Part shown: in pieces, positions 1 through 7,813 of the stretch | Layout: each line of letters starts with the position of its first letter | Position numbering within the stretch: the first letter of the stretch is position 1 | From: Halomarina halobia | Lineage (GTDB): Archaea; Halobacteriota; Halobacteria; Halobacteriales; Haloarculaceae | NCBI RefSeq assembly: GCF_029338575.1 | Contig: NZ_CP119993.1 | Coordinates: 868,001-932,000, forward strand | Direction of reading: 5' to 3' | DNA: 64,000 nt | The notes under the pieces: generated by a model | Databases searched by the model: none | What the model was told of the DNA's origin: nothing | Seen by the model: the letters and a program-made list of their open reading frames with translations, nothing else | Translations under genes and position numbers: made by a program

Positions 1-82
1 CCACTGCAGCAGAACTCGGCCACCATCTCTGTTGGATCTGGTTACGCGTTTCAGCAGATAATTGAACGGAATCCGAATAAAG

Positions 83-90
83 CTTATATA
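83..90 (+). promoter_or_regulatory. TATA box of the aminotransferase gene
   Basis: The sequence CTTATATA is centred about 26 nt before the ATG at 113. That is the spacing expected if transcription starts at the ATG, giving a leaderless mRNA. It argues for the ATG at 113 over the upstream in-frame TTG at 62, because the box would lie inside a coding region beginning at the TTG. Confidence 0.75.
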
Positions 91-112
91 CTTGGAGACA
101 GACTATCTCCAC

Positions 113-1435
113 ATGTCACGACAGGAGCCGACGACGCGGACTAAAGTGACGAGCATTCCCCACTGGTACGACCCGAAGAACGACATTATGACCGTCGCCG
201 ATGGGGAGAACGTTCGCGTGCGGGACGATGAGGGGAGAGAGTACCTCGACTTCTGCTCACAACTCTACTGTGCGAACCTCGGTCACGACAACGAGGCGGT
301 GATCAGGGCGATGGACGAGCAGGCCCGGCGGATCCCGTACGTCTCCTCCGCGAAACAGTCGCCCGTTCGCGAGGAACTCGCCGGCCGGTTAGCCGAGATC
401 ACCCCCGGCAGACTCTCTCACACCTTCTTTTCCGTCTCGGGGAGCGAGGCCAACGAAATTGCGGTCCAACTCGCGCGGGAGTACCAGGACGCCCCGAAAG
501 TGCTCACCCGCTGGCGGTCCTACCACGGCGGAACCTACGGCGCCGGGAGCCTTACGGGAGATCCGGATACGCGTGCGACGATCGAGCGTCACGCGGCGAC
601 GTCCGGGGTCAGCAAGTTCCTTCCACCCCTACCGAACGCGTTCGGCACTGACGACCCGGCGGAACTCGCCCGATTAGCGGGGGAGCACCTCGAGTTCGTC
701 ATCCGCAACGAGGGGCCGGAGTCGATCGCCGCGATCCTCACCGAACCGGTAGCCGGGACGAGCGGCGCGTTCCCCGCTCCGCCGGGGTACTTCGAACACC
801 TCCGGGATCTCTGTAACGAGTACGACGTTCTCCTCATCTCCGATGAGGTCATCACCGGCTTCGGTCGCTGCGGCGATTGGTTCGGGATTGGCACCGAGGG
901 CGTCGAGCCGGATATGCTGACGTTCGCAAAGGGTATCACGGGCGCGTACTCGCCGCTGGCCGGTGTGGTCATCGGCCCCGAGTTGGCGGAGTTCGTCGGT
1001 CGGGAGGGCTTTGATCTCGGCCAGACCTTCGCCGGTCACCCGGTCGCCTGTGCCGCCGGAGTCGCCGCCATCGACGAGTACGCGGACGGGGTCGTTGAGA
1101 ACGTTCGGGATCTCGAACCTGTCCTTCGGGACGGCCTCCGAACCATCGGGAACGAACACGACGTCGTGAACGCCGTCCACGGCCGGGGATTCCTCTGGGG
1201 CGTCGAGTTCGCCGACCCCGACACCGGCGAGCGGTTCCACGACCCCCGCGTCGACGAGGGTAACAATCCGGTCGGCGACGTGATCGCGGTCGCTCGCGAA
1301 CGAGGCGTGATCTTCGGTAGCGGCCGCCCGGCGTTCCAGATCATCCTCTCGCCCCCTCTGATCGCGGATCGGGATGACCTCGAACGGGCGCTGACGGTCC
1401 TGGACGAGGCGATCTCAGTGACCTTCGAGAACTGA
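113..1435 (+). CDS. Class III pyridoxal-phosphate aminotransferase
   Basis: A 440-residue fold-type I aminotransferase of the omega-amino acid group (relatives use GABA, beta-alanine, taurine or glutamate semialdehyde). Visible hallmarks in order are the phosphate-binding SGSEANE near residues 110-116, the WRSYHGGTYG stretch near 134-143, the cofactor-binding aspartate in LLISDEVITGFGR (D244), and the Schiff-base lysine in FAKGITGAYSPLAG (K273). Length is normal for the family. The start is set by the TATA box 26 nt upstream. The substrate cannot be assigned. FCSQLYCANLGH and the overall pattern resemble taurine/beta-alanine:pyruvate aminotransferases, but that is only a resemblance. It stands alone, convergent with the TRAM gene downstream. 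Confidence 0.9.
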   Translation: MSRQEPTTRTKVTSIPHWYDPKNDIMTVADGENVRVRDDEGREYLDFCSQLYCANLGHDNEAVIRAMDEQARRIPYVSSAKQSPVREELAGRLAEITPGRLSHTFFSVSGSEANEIAVQLAREYQDAPKVLTRWRSYHGGTYGAGSLTGDPDTRATIERHAATSGVSKFLPPLPNAFGTDDPAELARLAGEHLEFVIRNEGPESIAAILTEPVAGTSGAFPAPPGYFEHLRDLCNEYDVLLISDEVITGFGRCGDWFGIGTEGVEPDMLTFAKGITGAYSPLAGVVIGPELAEFVGREGFDLGQTFAGHPVACAAGVAAIDEYADGVVENVRDLEPVLRDGLRTIGNEHDVVNAVHGRGFLWGVEFADPDTGERFHDPRVDEGNNPVGDVIAVARERGVIFGSGRPAFQIILSPPLIADRDDLERALTVLDEAISVTFEN

Positions 1436-1564
1436 GACCGAGACGGATAACGCGTTGGTTGGATTGTCGATCAGGGCCGATTCGTGAAAGAACACTGTCA
1501 ATACCGTCTTCTCAAGTAGTGGATATGGATCGGTCCTAACCGCAGTTTGCGTGTCAGTCGCAGG

Positions 1565-2041
1565 TTAACGGACTGTGGCTTCGCTCACGGGTTCAGCGAA
1601 CGCCACCGTCTCCTTGACGTCCGTAATCTCGACGTCGACCTGATCGCCCGGCTGGGTGCCGGGCACGATGAGGATGAACCCGCGCTTGACCTTCGCGATG
1701 CCGTCTCCTTGGTCGCCGAGCGTGTCGATCGTGACCGAGCGAATCTCTCCCTCCTCAACCGGCGGGGTCTGCTGATATCGTTCCGACGGCTGTGACGGCG
1801 AAGCAGCCGACGCACGCGACTGTGACGAGGCGGTCTCGGTCACATCCCGTTCTGTGGCGGTTGAGGGTTCTGCCTGGGAAGCGGTGGCCGCGGCTGGAAG
1901 GAGTGCAACGCGATACGACTCGTCGACGGATAGCGAGCTGTTCTCAACGAGTTCGGGCGGGATCGAGATGACGTAGCGATCGTCGTGCGCTTCGAGCGTG
2001 GTTTCGAACAGCAGCCGCAGTGAATCCGGAATTTCAATCAT
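1565..2041 (-). CDS. TRAM-domain RNA-binding protein
   Basis: A 158-residue protein in three parts. The N-terminal ~50 residues (IPDSLRLLFE onward) form a beta-rich segment common to haloarchaeal TRAM proteins. A low-complexity A/S/T/E/Q linker follows (about 55-95). A C-terminal TRAM domain (about 100-155) carries GEIRSVTIDTLGDQGDGIAK and IVPGTQPGDQVDVEITDV. TRAM domains are small OB-like beta barrels that bind RNA and occur alone in many archaea, where they are linked to RNA chaperone or cold-response roles. I chose the ATG at 2041 rather than the upstream start at 2068 because family members begin with a short MxxIPD motif. The gene is divergent from the orc gene and shares a ~290-nt intergenic region with it. 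Confidence 0.85.
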   Translation of the reverse strand: MIEIPDSLRLLFETTLEAHDDRYVISIPPELVENSSLSVDESYRVALLPAAATASQAEPSTATERDVTETASSQSRASAASPSQPSERYQQTPPVEEGEIRSVTIDTLGDQGDGIAKVKRGFILIVPGTQPGDQVDVEITDVKETVAFAEPVSEATVR

Positions 2042-2157
2042 TATCGGACTGATGTACTGCAACGCCAAAACGGGCTAGAATCTCGACCGAGTACTCCACT
2101 AGACACGGAGTGGCCACTGTAACGATGCCGACCCCACATTAAGAGAATCGACGCCAC

Positions 2158-2285
2158 GGTTCCGTTGGAACCCGCTAGGACGTCCCCTGACGCTGCTGCT
2201 CGTACCATACCCTGAATGAACAACTCGTAACGAGTGTTTGGAAACATCACGACTGCGTCGACACCACTTCTGGAAGTTCTGGAAG
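2158..2285. repeat. Cluster of small inverted and direct repeats upstream of orc
   Basis: Within 130 nt upstream of the Orc1/Cdc6 gene are four elements. They are a perfect inverted repeat GGTTCC-GTT-GGAACC (2158-2172), a second palindrome CTCGT-A-ACGAG (2224-2234), GTTTGGAAAC (2236-2245), and an exact tandem duplication of the 9-mer TTCTGGAAG (2268-2285). Haloarchaeal replication origins usually lie beside an orc gene and contain origin-recognition boxes, but I do not see a full canonical box with its G-string. This may be a diverged origin or the regulatory region of the orc/TRAM gene pair. Confidence 0.4.
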
Positions 2286-2331
2286 CGACCCCTCCACCAT
2301 TATACCAGTCGGCGTGCAAGCGGTCGAGTAG

Positions 2332-3342
2332 ATGATCGTCGATGCGCGTGTCCTCCGCGACGAATTCGTCCCGCGCGAGGTCGTCCATCGCGACGCCGAA
2401 ACTAACCGCCTCTCAGCAGCCCTCTCGCCACTGCTGGATGGCGAACCGGCAGAGACGGCGCTGCTGACTGGTCCGTCCGGCGTGGGCAAGACCTGCATCG
2501 CGCAATATACGGTCTCGCGGCTCCGCGAGCGCGTGCTCGACATCGAGACGCAGTACGTCAACTGCTGGCAGAACTACTCGCGCTTCCGCGCGCTCTATCG
2601 CATCCTCGACGGCCTCGGCCAGACGATCGACATTCACCGCCAGTCGACGCCGCGTGACGAACTGCTCGAACGCCTCGAACGGTACGACGGACCGCCCTGC
2701 GTGGTGATCCTCGACGAGGTCGACCAGCTCGAGGACATGCGCATCCTCTACGACCTCTATCACCTCCCGCGGTTTTCGATGATCCTCATCGCCAACCGGG
2801 AGGAGGAGCTGTTCGCCCGCCTCGACGATCGCATCCAGAGTCGGTTGCATACCGCCGAGCGAGTCCATTTCGACCGGTACTCGGTCGACGAACTCGTCGC
2901 CATCCTCGAAGACCGTGCTGAGTCAGGGTTGACGACGGGCGCGGTCGCCCGTGAACAACTGGCGATCATCGCGGATGCGGCCGCCGGCGATGCCCGCGTC
3001 GCGATCGGCATCCTTCGGAATGCAGCCCGGCAGGCCCAGCGCGCCGAGAGCCGCGCGATCACCTACGAAATGCTCCACGAGGCGATCCCCGAGGGGCGCG
3101 CCGAGGTCCGCCGCAAGAGTATCGAGACGCTCACCCCACACCAGCGGGCGCTCTACGACATCCTGGCCGAGGAGGGTGAACTCGAACCGGCCGATCTGTA
3201 CGCCGCCTACCAGGCGCGCGTCGACGAGCCGAAGACTGATCGCACTGTCCGGAACTACCTCCAGAAACTCGCCCAGTACAACCTCATCACGATCACCGGC
3301 ACGAGTCGGGATCGGACCTACGTCGTCGAGCGCCGCGAGTAG
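2332..3342 (+). CDS. orc: Orc1/Cdc6-family replication initiator (short form)
   Basis: An AAA+ ATPase of 336 residues that in archaea recognises origins and loads the MCM helicase. Walker A is GPSGVGKT (47-54). Walker B is VVILDEVDQ (124-132). A sensor-1-like asparagine lies in ILIANREEEL, and the sensor-2 region near GDARVAIGILRNAARQA precedes a C-terminal winged helix (about 255-336, TDRTVRNYLQKLAQYNLIT). It is shorter than main-chromosome Orc1 proteins (about 400 residues or more), lacking most of the N-terminal extension, as in accessory haloarchaeal paralogues. A TATA element at 2300-2304 lies 30 nt before the ATG, consistent with leaderless transcription. The adjacent repeats upstream make it a candidate replicon initiator, though many such paralogues have no active origin. 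Confidence 0.9.
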   Translation: MIVDARVLRDEFVPREVVHRDAETNRLSAALSPLLDGEPAETALLTGPSGVGKTCIAQYTVSRLRERVLDIETQYVNCWQNYSRFRALYRILDGLGQTIDIHRQSTPRDELLERLERYDGPPCVVILDEVDQLEDMRILYDLYHLPRFSMILIANREEELFARLDDRIQSRLHTAERVHFDRYSVDELVAILEDRAESGLTTGAVAREQLAIIADAAAGDARVAIGILRNAARQAQRAESRAITYEMLHEAIPEGRAEVRRKSIETLTPHQRALYDILAEEGELEPADLYAAYQARVDEPKTDRTVRNYLQKLAQYNLITITGTSRDRTYVVERRE

Positions 3343-3509
3343 GTGGAAACGGCTCTGTTGAACCCCTCAAGCGGTGATCGGCTCGAACAGGCATGTAGCA
3401 TATAGCGCGCGTATCTTGCACCTTCATCAGGAACGAAGTCGACGGTAACTACTCGCTAGGGGTACTGGACTGCCAAGAATATATCCTCAAACGTCTCGTA
3501 CGGAGGTAC

Positions 3510-4424
3510 ATGAGACGAGATGCGACATTCAGATCGGAAGGGGCAGAGATGAGTGGCTGGTTCTATTCGCCCGATTCATCGCCGCCGTGGCCACTGGTCG
3601 TGATGGCCCATGGATTCTCCGCTACCAAACAGATGGTAACGGATAGGTATGCGGAAGTCTTCGACGAAGCGGGGATGGCTGTGTTGCTGTTCGATCATCG
3701 GGGCTTCGGCGAGAGTGGGGGTGAGCCGCGCCAGCAGATCAACCCTTGGGTCCAAGCCCGGGGGTATCGCGACGCAATCTCGTTTGCGACCACACTCGAC
3801 GAAGTCGATCCGACTCGGATTGCGTTGTGGGGAGATAGTTTCAGTAGTGGTGCTGCGCTGGTCGTGGCCGCTCTCGACGACCGGATCGCGGCGCTGGTCG
3901 TCCAGGTCCCCGCGCTCGGAGAGGAGCTGCCCCCGGACGATCTCGATGAGTCCCATTGTGAATCGATGAAACAGAAGGTTCGGTCCGGATCTGTCGAACC
4001 GGCTGAGGACGAGATCATCGGTCCGATGCCCGTCGTGTGGGACGATCAGGATCGTCGTCCGTCAGCGCTCAAACCCGTGACGGCATTTCGATGGTTCATC
4101 GCGTACGGGAATCGTCCGGGCACTAACTGGACGAACGAAGTCACGCTCGTACGTCCAAAGAGACCAGTCCAGTGGTATCCCGGGCTGTGCGCTACGGACG
4201 TGTCTTGTCCGGCCATGTTCGTAGTGTCTCCCGAGGATGAGATGCCTCGCTCTACGCCTATTGTAGCACGCGACGCCTACGAGAGACTTGCCGGGCCAAA
4301 AAAATGGGTCGAGATTCCTGGTGGCCATTTCGGGCTGCTGTATTACCCGAGCGAGACGTTCGACCAGGCGTCGTCCGCTCAATCGCAATTCCTCACCGAG
4401 AATCTTCTCTCACAGGGTGAGTGA
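3510..4424 (+). CDS. Alpha/beta hydrolase (S9/S15 or dienelactone-hydrolase-like)
   Basis: A 304-residue single-domain hydrolase with no signal peptide. The oxyanion segment is VMAHGFSATKQ (31-41). FDHRGFGESGG (61-71) is typical of peptidase S15/S9 and dienelactone-hydrolase-like folds. The nucleophile serine is in WGDSFSSGAA (S110), a late aspartate lies in the FVVSPEDEMP region, and the histidine is in PGGHFGLLYYP near the C terminus. A TATA-like run at 3477-3484 sits 26-30 nt upstream, and GGAGGT lies immediately before the ATG. It is monocistronic and followed by a clear hairpin terminator. The substrate is unknown; haloarchaeal relatives are annotated only as hydrolases. Confidence 0.85.
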   Translation: MRRDATFRSEGAEMSGWFYSPDSSPPWPLVVMAHGFSATKQMVTDRYAEVFDEAGMAVLLFDHRGFGESGGEPRQQINPWVQARGYRDAISFATTLDEVDPTRIALWGDSFSSGAALVVAALDDRIAALVVQVPALGEELPPDDLDESHCESMKQKVRSGSVEPAEDEIIGPMPVVWDDQDRRPSALKPVTAFRWFIAYGNRPGTNWTNEVTLVRPKRPVQWYPGLCATDVSCPAMFVVSPEDEMPRSTPIVARDAYERLAGPKKWVEIPGGHFGLLYYPSETFDQASSAQSQFLTENLLSQGE

Positions 4425-4457
4425 AAGCCGATCACTGGTAAAGCTGTCTTCCCCCAA

Positions 4458-4490
4458 CCCAGCCGGCATTCCGGCTGGGCAATTTATTTT
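4458..4490 (+). terminator. Hairpin-plus-T-run terminator after the hydrolase
   Basis: A perfect 9-bp stem CCCAGCCGG/CCGGCTGGG with a 4-nt loop (4458-4479) is followed by AATTTATTTT. It lies 34 nt after the hydrolase stop codon. Archaeal termination depends mainly on the T-run. The stem may act as a 3' stabiliser. Confidence 0.65.
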
Positions 4491-4533
4491 CTATATCGTG
4501 TGCTGATAGAATCAGCAGAGACGAAGCGTTTTG

Positions 4534-4995
4534 CTACCGATGATGAACCTGCCGTAGGGCATCGGCTGTCGCTGTCCCCGAGATCCGGAAGTATTTCTGA
4601 GCAGTAGCGAGATCGCTCCGGCCCATTAACGCTTGGAGAGGAACTGGAGCTACACCCTTGTACGCATGATAGCTCGCGGCTGTTGCTCGCAGACCGCGGG
4701 GATAGATTCGACCAGAGAGATCTGCGTCGGCGGTTGCCTCCTGTATTCGTCTATTGATCGTTGACCTCGATCGAGGAAAGTGGTCGTACCGATTGGCAAA
4801 GCGTTCGATACACAGTTCGATCCAAAGTGAGAGGTCAAACGGAATCGACCGCGCTGAGGTAACCGTCTTCGGATGCCAGCGTAATCCAGTCGCGTCCTCA
4901 GTTAGCTGAGTATTGTGTTCGACTTCTTGGCGGGCCTGTCGTCGACAATACCCGCGCTCACAGGGTTCATGCTGAGGAAACCGAATGAGTTTGCG
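4534..4995 (-). pseudogene. C-terminal remnant of a tyrosine recombinase (phage-type integrase)
   Basis: About 150 residues match the catalytic half of haloarchaeal XerD/phage-type integrases: a Zn-like CERGYCRRQAR segment, RWHPKTVTSARSIPFDL, then the HxxR region and the tyrosine segment LATAQKYFRISGTATADAL. The N-terminal SAM-like domain is missing. In the HxxR box the first residue is Arg (YPRGLRATAAS) where active relatives have His. With the truncation, this makes it inactive. Its 5' edge near 4995 abuts the head of an FAD oxidoreductase on the same strand but in a different frame. That looks like the scar of an element integration followed by deletion. Confidence 0.75.
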
Positions 4996-4999
4996 ATTC

Positions 5000-5149
5000 C
5001 AGTGTGAGTTCCTCGCTACGAGTGGCGCCACCGAGGGCTTCGTTACGTTCGAGCACACAGACGTCGCGTCCCTCGTCTGCGAGGTATAGCGCAGCAACGA
5101 GACCGTTGTGCCCCCCGCCGACGATGATGTCGTCGTACGTTTCAGACAT
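5000..5149 (-). pseudogene. N-terminal fragment of an FAD-dependent oxidoreductase (phytoene-dehydrogenase-like)
   Basis: The first ~50 codons of a Rossmann-fold flavoprotein are intact. The ATG is at 5149, followed by the dinucleotide-binding motif DDIIVGGGHNGLVAALYLA and VCVLERNEALGGATRSEELTL, typical of the NAD(P)/FAD amine-oxidase/phytoene-dehydrogenase superfamily. A TATA element (reverse of GTGTATAAAC, about 5171-5179) lies at the expected distance, so the original promoter survives. Homology stops abruptly near position 5000 and reading continues only a few codons. The remainder of a ~500-residue gene is missing and replaced by the integrase tail. Confidence 0.7.
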
Positions 5150-5224
5150 TTTCCAGTTACTTTGCGTGGCGTGTATAAACCGGTGGTGCCCGCTTCGGCG
5201 ACGACGACGCACTCTCACATTCAG

Positions 5225-5427
5225 ACTAGACCCGTCCGATATCGTCTTCCAGGTCCCGAGCAGCGAACGAAGACCCTAGCGATTCGTACCTGGCGCTCTT
5301 CGGGCCTGGTCAGCTCGGGGTCGCCCTCGATCATATCCGTCCGCTTGACGACGACCTTGACCACGAGCGAGAGATCATCAACCGTCGGGACTGCCTCCAG
5401 ATCCTCACTCGATTCCGGTGATTTCGT
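5225..5427 (-). pseudogene. Unidentified coding remnant
   Basis: The minus strand has an open stretch without a start codon, from a stop near 5427 to one near 5225. It reads like haloarchaeal coding sequence in its first ~45 codons (DLSLVVKVVVKRTDMIEGD, then PELTRPEERQVRIAR) and becomes arginine-rich and non-coding-like after that. I do not recognise the family. Its position between two other truncated genes suggests the left-over end of another broken gene. Support is composition only. Confidence 0.3.
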
Positions 5428-5574
5428 TCAGAGCGTCCACTGGAGACCGTCGGTTCCTCCCCACAGAACTCTACGCGTACCGGGCATCACCGGACTGGCC
5501 AGCCCAAGTGGACGCTGTCCATACGGTCATCCAGAGGAAGGGGCGGAGAAGGCATACGGATTCAGTGCTGCGTG

Positions 5575-5776
5575 GTTCGCAGGGTCGACTGTTCTGACCT
5601 TGCTGTTGTCCGGGGACAAGAGTGCGCCGTTTCTCACGGACGTAACGGACGTGCTCAACGACGCACTTCCGAACAGTCGTCCTGCTATCTTTGCTGGATA
5701 CAGTCACGCCACGATGTATACCGCGCCGGAACGCTTCATCGACGAAGTACTCGCGTTTCTCCATGAATCGAGCTAA
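5575..5776 (+). pseudogene. C-terminal remnant of an alpha/beta hydrolase
   Basis: The last ~65 codons before the TAA at 5774-5776 read TLLLSGDKSAPFL, then AIFAGYSHATMYTAPERF and IDEVLAFLHES. This is the typical end of an alpha/beta hydrolase: strand beta-7 with its acid (SGD), then the catalytic-histidine loop (GYSHATMYTAPE) and the last helix. The upstream part of the same frame has no hydrolase character, and the nucleophile elbow is absent. It is a decapitated gene, the fourth fragment in a 1.2-kb graveyard. Confidence 0.65.
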
Positions 5777-5950
5777 CGGCTCGACGACCATTCACTCCGA
5801 GTCCCGACATCTGTTCGCTAAGCGCTCTATACGTAGCGATCGATGGTCAGGGCCTGTTAGCGGCGGACTTCAACGGAGCCATGTGTATCTCATACGCGAG
5901 GCCACAGGTCATCTCCTCGAATCGTCTTACAGAGATTCGAGGAGAAGGCC

Positions 5951-6240
5951 CACGACTAAAGTCGTGGGCTGAATCCGACACCTACGTGGTGCATAGCATC
6001 AACTACCATATTGGTGTCCCGTTTCGGAACGGGAGGGATACCGAGTCCGAGGTAAGGATATGCACCCGTCCTGCGGTGGACGGGGTAGATGAAGCCCGCT
6101 ATCTCGGTCGGGGGCCGGACTGGCACAGCCCTGAACGCAGGTCGCTCTCGGATGCGGATAGAGTGGACCTGCGAACCTCCCGACGTGGGGCGGCCCCCGT
6201 CTGTGGCGGGGCAACCCCACGACTTCAGTCGTGGGAGGAT
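5951..6240 (+). mobile_element. tnpB-less IS200/IS605 (IS1341-type) remnant with terminal hairpins
   Basis: Two hairpins with the same 9-bp stem, CCCACGACT/AGTCGTGGG, bracket about 290 nt (5951-5970 and 6218-6237). The second ends in GGGAGGATGTCAG, which I recognise as the usual right end of haloarchaeal IS200/IS605-group elements. Just before it, a GTGGGG...CCCCAC stem encloses a second GC-rich stem (about 6185-6225), the kind of fold found in the 3' guide (omega) RNA overlapping tnpB ends. No tnpA or tnpB coding sequence is visible between the hairpins, so this is either a MITE-like derivative or a left-over omega-RNA/right-end segment. Confidence 0.5.
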
Positions 6241-6241
6241 G

Positions 6242-6766
6242 TCAGCCGTCGTCTCGCTGCTGTTGTAACGTGGCTCTCGCACGTGCGACATAGGTGTTCG
6301 CTGACCAGCTCCGGGCGTCGCTCATTTCGTCCAAGAATGCCTCGGCAGCGTCCGGGGAGAGCACGTCGTTTCGGACGAGCGCCGTGAGGCCAATCGGTGT
6401 CGTCACGAGGCGTGTGTCCGCCAGCGATGCGTGAATTAGCGCTAATCGATTGAACTCGTCACAGAGTAACTGGACGGCATCGACTTCATTGGCCAGTGTG
6501 ACCGCCGCGTTCTCGCCATCGTCGAGCGGAAACGTTTCGTCCAGTTCGACACTACGGACCTCGAACGTAGCCAGACGGTCAAGGACGGCCTGTGCCGCTT
6601 CTCCCGACGCATCGGCGTAGGAGGCAGTCTCAGCGAGTTCGTCAACGACCTGCTCGGGAAGGATGACGTCGTGTGAGTCAAGTAGGAGGTCGAGTGGGTT
6701 CGGTGTGGTATCTGCAACGGTTCCGAGACTAACGAGGGCGGACGTATCGGAGACGATGCGTACCAT
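6242..6766 (-). CDS. PIN-like domain toxin (putative ribonuclease)
   Basis: A 174-residue PIN-fold protein. The acidic residues are in place: D7 in IVSDTSALVSLG, E43 in VVDELAE, D83/E85 in LDDGENAAVTLA, and D103 in LLCDEFNRLAL. PIN toxins are Mg-dependent RNases that cut tRNA or mRNA when freed from their antitoxin. A ~30-residue C-terminal tail follows the core. Its ATG directly abuts the antitoxin stop codon (TAG-ATG, no gap), so the two are translationally coupled. The gene ends 2 nt from an IS200/IS605-type end, so the element sits right at its 3' border. Confidence 0.8.
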   Translation of the reverse strand: MVRIVSDTSALVSLGTVADTTPNPLDLLLDSHDVILPEQVVDELAETASYADASGEAAQAVLDRLATFEVRSVELDETFPLDDGENAAVTLANEVDAVQLLCDEFNRLALIHASLADTRLVTTPIGLTALVRNDVLSPDAAEAFLDEMSDARSWSANTYVARARATLQQQRDDG

Positions 6767-7087
6767 CTATGGATCGGCCAGCTCCTCCGCCACTTCGTCG
6801 ACGAACGTCTCGCTCAGCTGTTGTTTCAGGAGGCGAAAGTTCGCCGCCTCCTCGTGACCGACGAGGGCTTTCAACTCCTCGAAGGTAATGTCGTCGTCGT
6901 AGTAGGCCTCCGCAATCTCCTGTTTCACCTCGTCGGAGTGTGCCGCGTCCCGCAGGTACTCATGGAGGGCAGAGATGAGAATATCCGTGCGGTCCGTCTC
7001 GAACACCGCTGCGAGGGTGTCGGCCCGATCGACCAATCCTCGGGGCGCTCGGAACTGCACGCGCTTTTTCTCCGATTTGGAACTCAT
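6767..7087 (-). CDS. Antitoxin, ribbon-helix-helix-like
   Basis: A 106-residue protein. The first ~45 residues fit a ribbon-helix-helix DNA-binding fold: beta strand KKRVQFRAP, helix GLVDRADTLAAVF, helix TDRTDILISALHEYLRD. The acidic C-terminal helices (about 55-106) are suited to cover the PIN toxin. It is first in a two-gene operon with the toxin. A TATA-like stretch at 7108-7118 lies about 26 nt before the ATG. The start is embedded in ATGTGTGTACA, with a TGTACA palindrome that could serve autoregulation. The function is inferred from gene order and fold pattern. Confidence 0.75.
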   Translation of the reverse strand: MSSKSEKKRVQFRAPRGLVDRADTLAAVFETDRTDILISALHEYLRDAAHSDEVKQEIAEAYYDDDITFEELKALVGHEEAANFRLLKQQLSETFVDEVAEELADP

Positions 7088-7202
7088 GTGTGTACATTGT
7101 GAGCGCAGCAGTAAAACACTTCCCTTGCACGGCTCACCGAGAGAGGGGTCAACCGTAGCGTGAAGGAGAACACGGTCGAGCAGTCTGATGGGTGGTCAGA
7201 GA

Positions 7203-7650
7203 ATGCTCGACCGCATGGTCGAGAAGGCTTGCCAGCAGGACGTATGTTCGCGTGAGGACACGCCGCTCCGTCGGCGTGTCCTCACGGCGTTTCTGTATCA
7301 TGCTGGCCTGTCCTGCCGGAAGATCGAACCATTCGTCGATCGCTCACATGAGGCAATCAGACAGTGGTTTCACCGGTTGAAGCACCTGTTCGAGTCCGAC
7401 TGCCGGCAGCGAGACGAGATCGCCATCGACGAGACGACCGTCGAAATCGACGGCGAGGAGGTCTACGTCTGGGCGGCAGTCGACCGTGCCACGCTGGAAG
7501 TACTGGCTGTAGACGTCTCGCCCGGTCGGTCAAGCCTTGATGCGTTGCTGTTTCTCAGAGAGGTTCTCAAGCGGTGCCGCGGTCGTCCGCTGGTGCGGGC
7601 CGATCGCGGCCCCCGGTACGATTGGCCGCTCGACCTCCTCGAGTGCGACG
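7203..7650 (+). pseudogene. Truncated DDE transposase, haloarchaeal IS6-like
   Basis: About 150 codons of a DDE transposase are preserved: N-terminal helices MLDRMVEKACQQ, a helix-turn-helix around HEAIRQWFHRL, the first catalytic Asp in IAIDETTVEIDGE, and the second in VRADRGPRYDWPLDLLE. The reading frame then loses homology after ECDDEEH, before the ETWGNRS-type segment that holds the catalytic Glu. The frame continues to 7847 only as nonsense. The break coincides with the start of a tnpB tail in another frame. I place it in the IS6-like group from memory of haloarchaeal relatives. Confidence 0.7.
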
Positions 7651-7653
7651 ACG

Positions 7654-7813
7654 AAGAACATCGGCTTTCGATATCTCCGCCGGCGACAAAACGCAGACAA
7701 TGGAGGTGCACCTGTGGACGTGCGCTCGAATTACGGGATGCTGAAGGTGAGTGGGGGAGTACGTTCCCCCTGTTACCGCTGACAGTGTTCGCAAGACCAC
7801 AGGTCTTGCGCAA
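7654..7813 (+). pseudogene. tnpB: 3' tail of a tnpB gene with downstream hairpin
   Basis: Reading KNIGFRYLRRRQNADNG then GAPVDVRSNYGMLKVSGG (7654-7782), this is the C-terminal end typical of haloarchaeal TnpB after its zinc ribbon. TnpB is the RNA-guided nuclease of IS200/IS605-group elements. It begins within a few bases of where the IS6-like transposase loses homology, so the two elements are fused. A strong inverted repeat, TTCGCAAGACC/GGTCTTGCG (about 7789-7812), follows. Downstream GC-rich sequence to about 7915 may contain the rest of the element end. No catalytic RuvC part remains. Confidence 0.6.

Noticed and set aside
3343..3370. GGTGGAAACGG with a C-run nearby, resembling half of an origin-recognition box
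   Set aside because: The G-string that should follow GGAAAC is on the wrong strand and the spacing differs. I could not align it with the archaeal ORB consensus I remember.
5881..6387. Open frame of 168 codons spanning the IS200/IS605-type end
   Set aside because: Its translation is arginine-rich and shows no family character. It overlaps hairpins that define the mobile-element end, so chance openness in GC-rich DNA is more likely.
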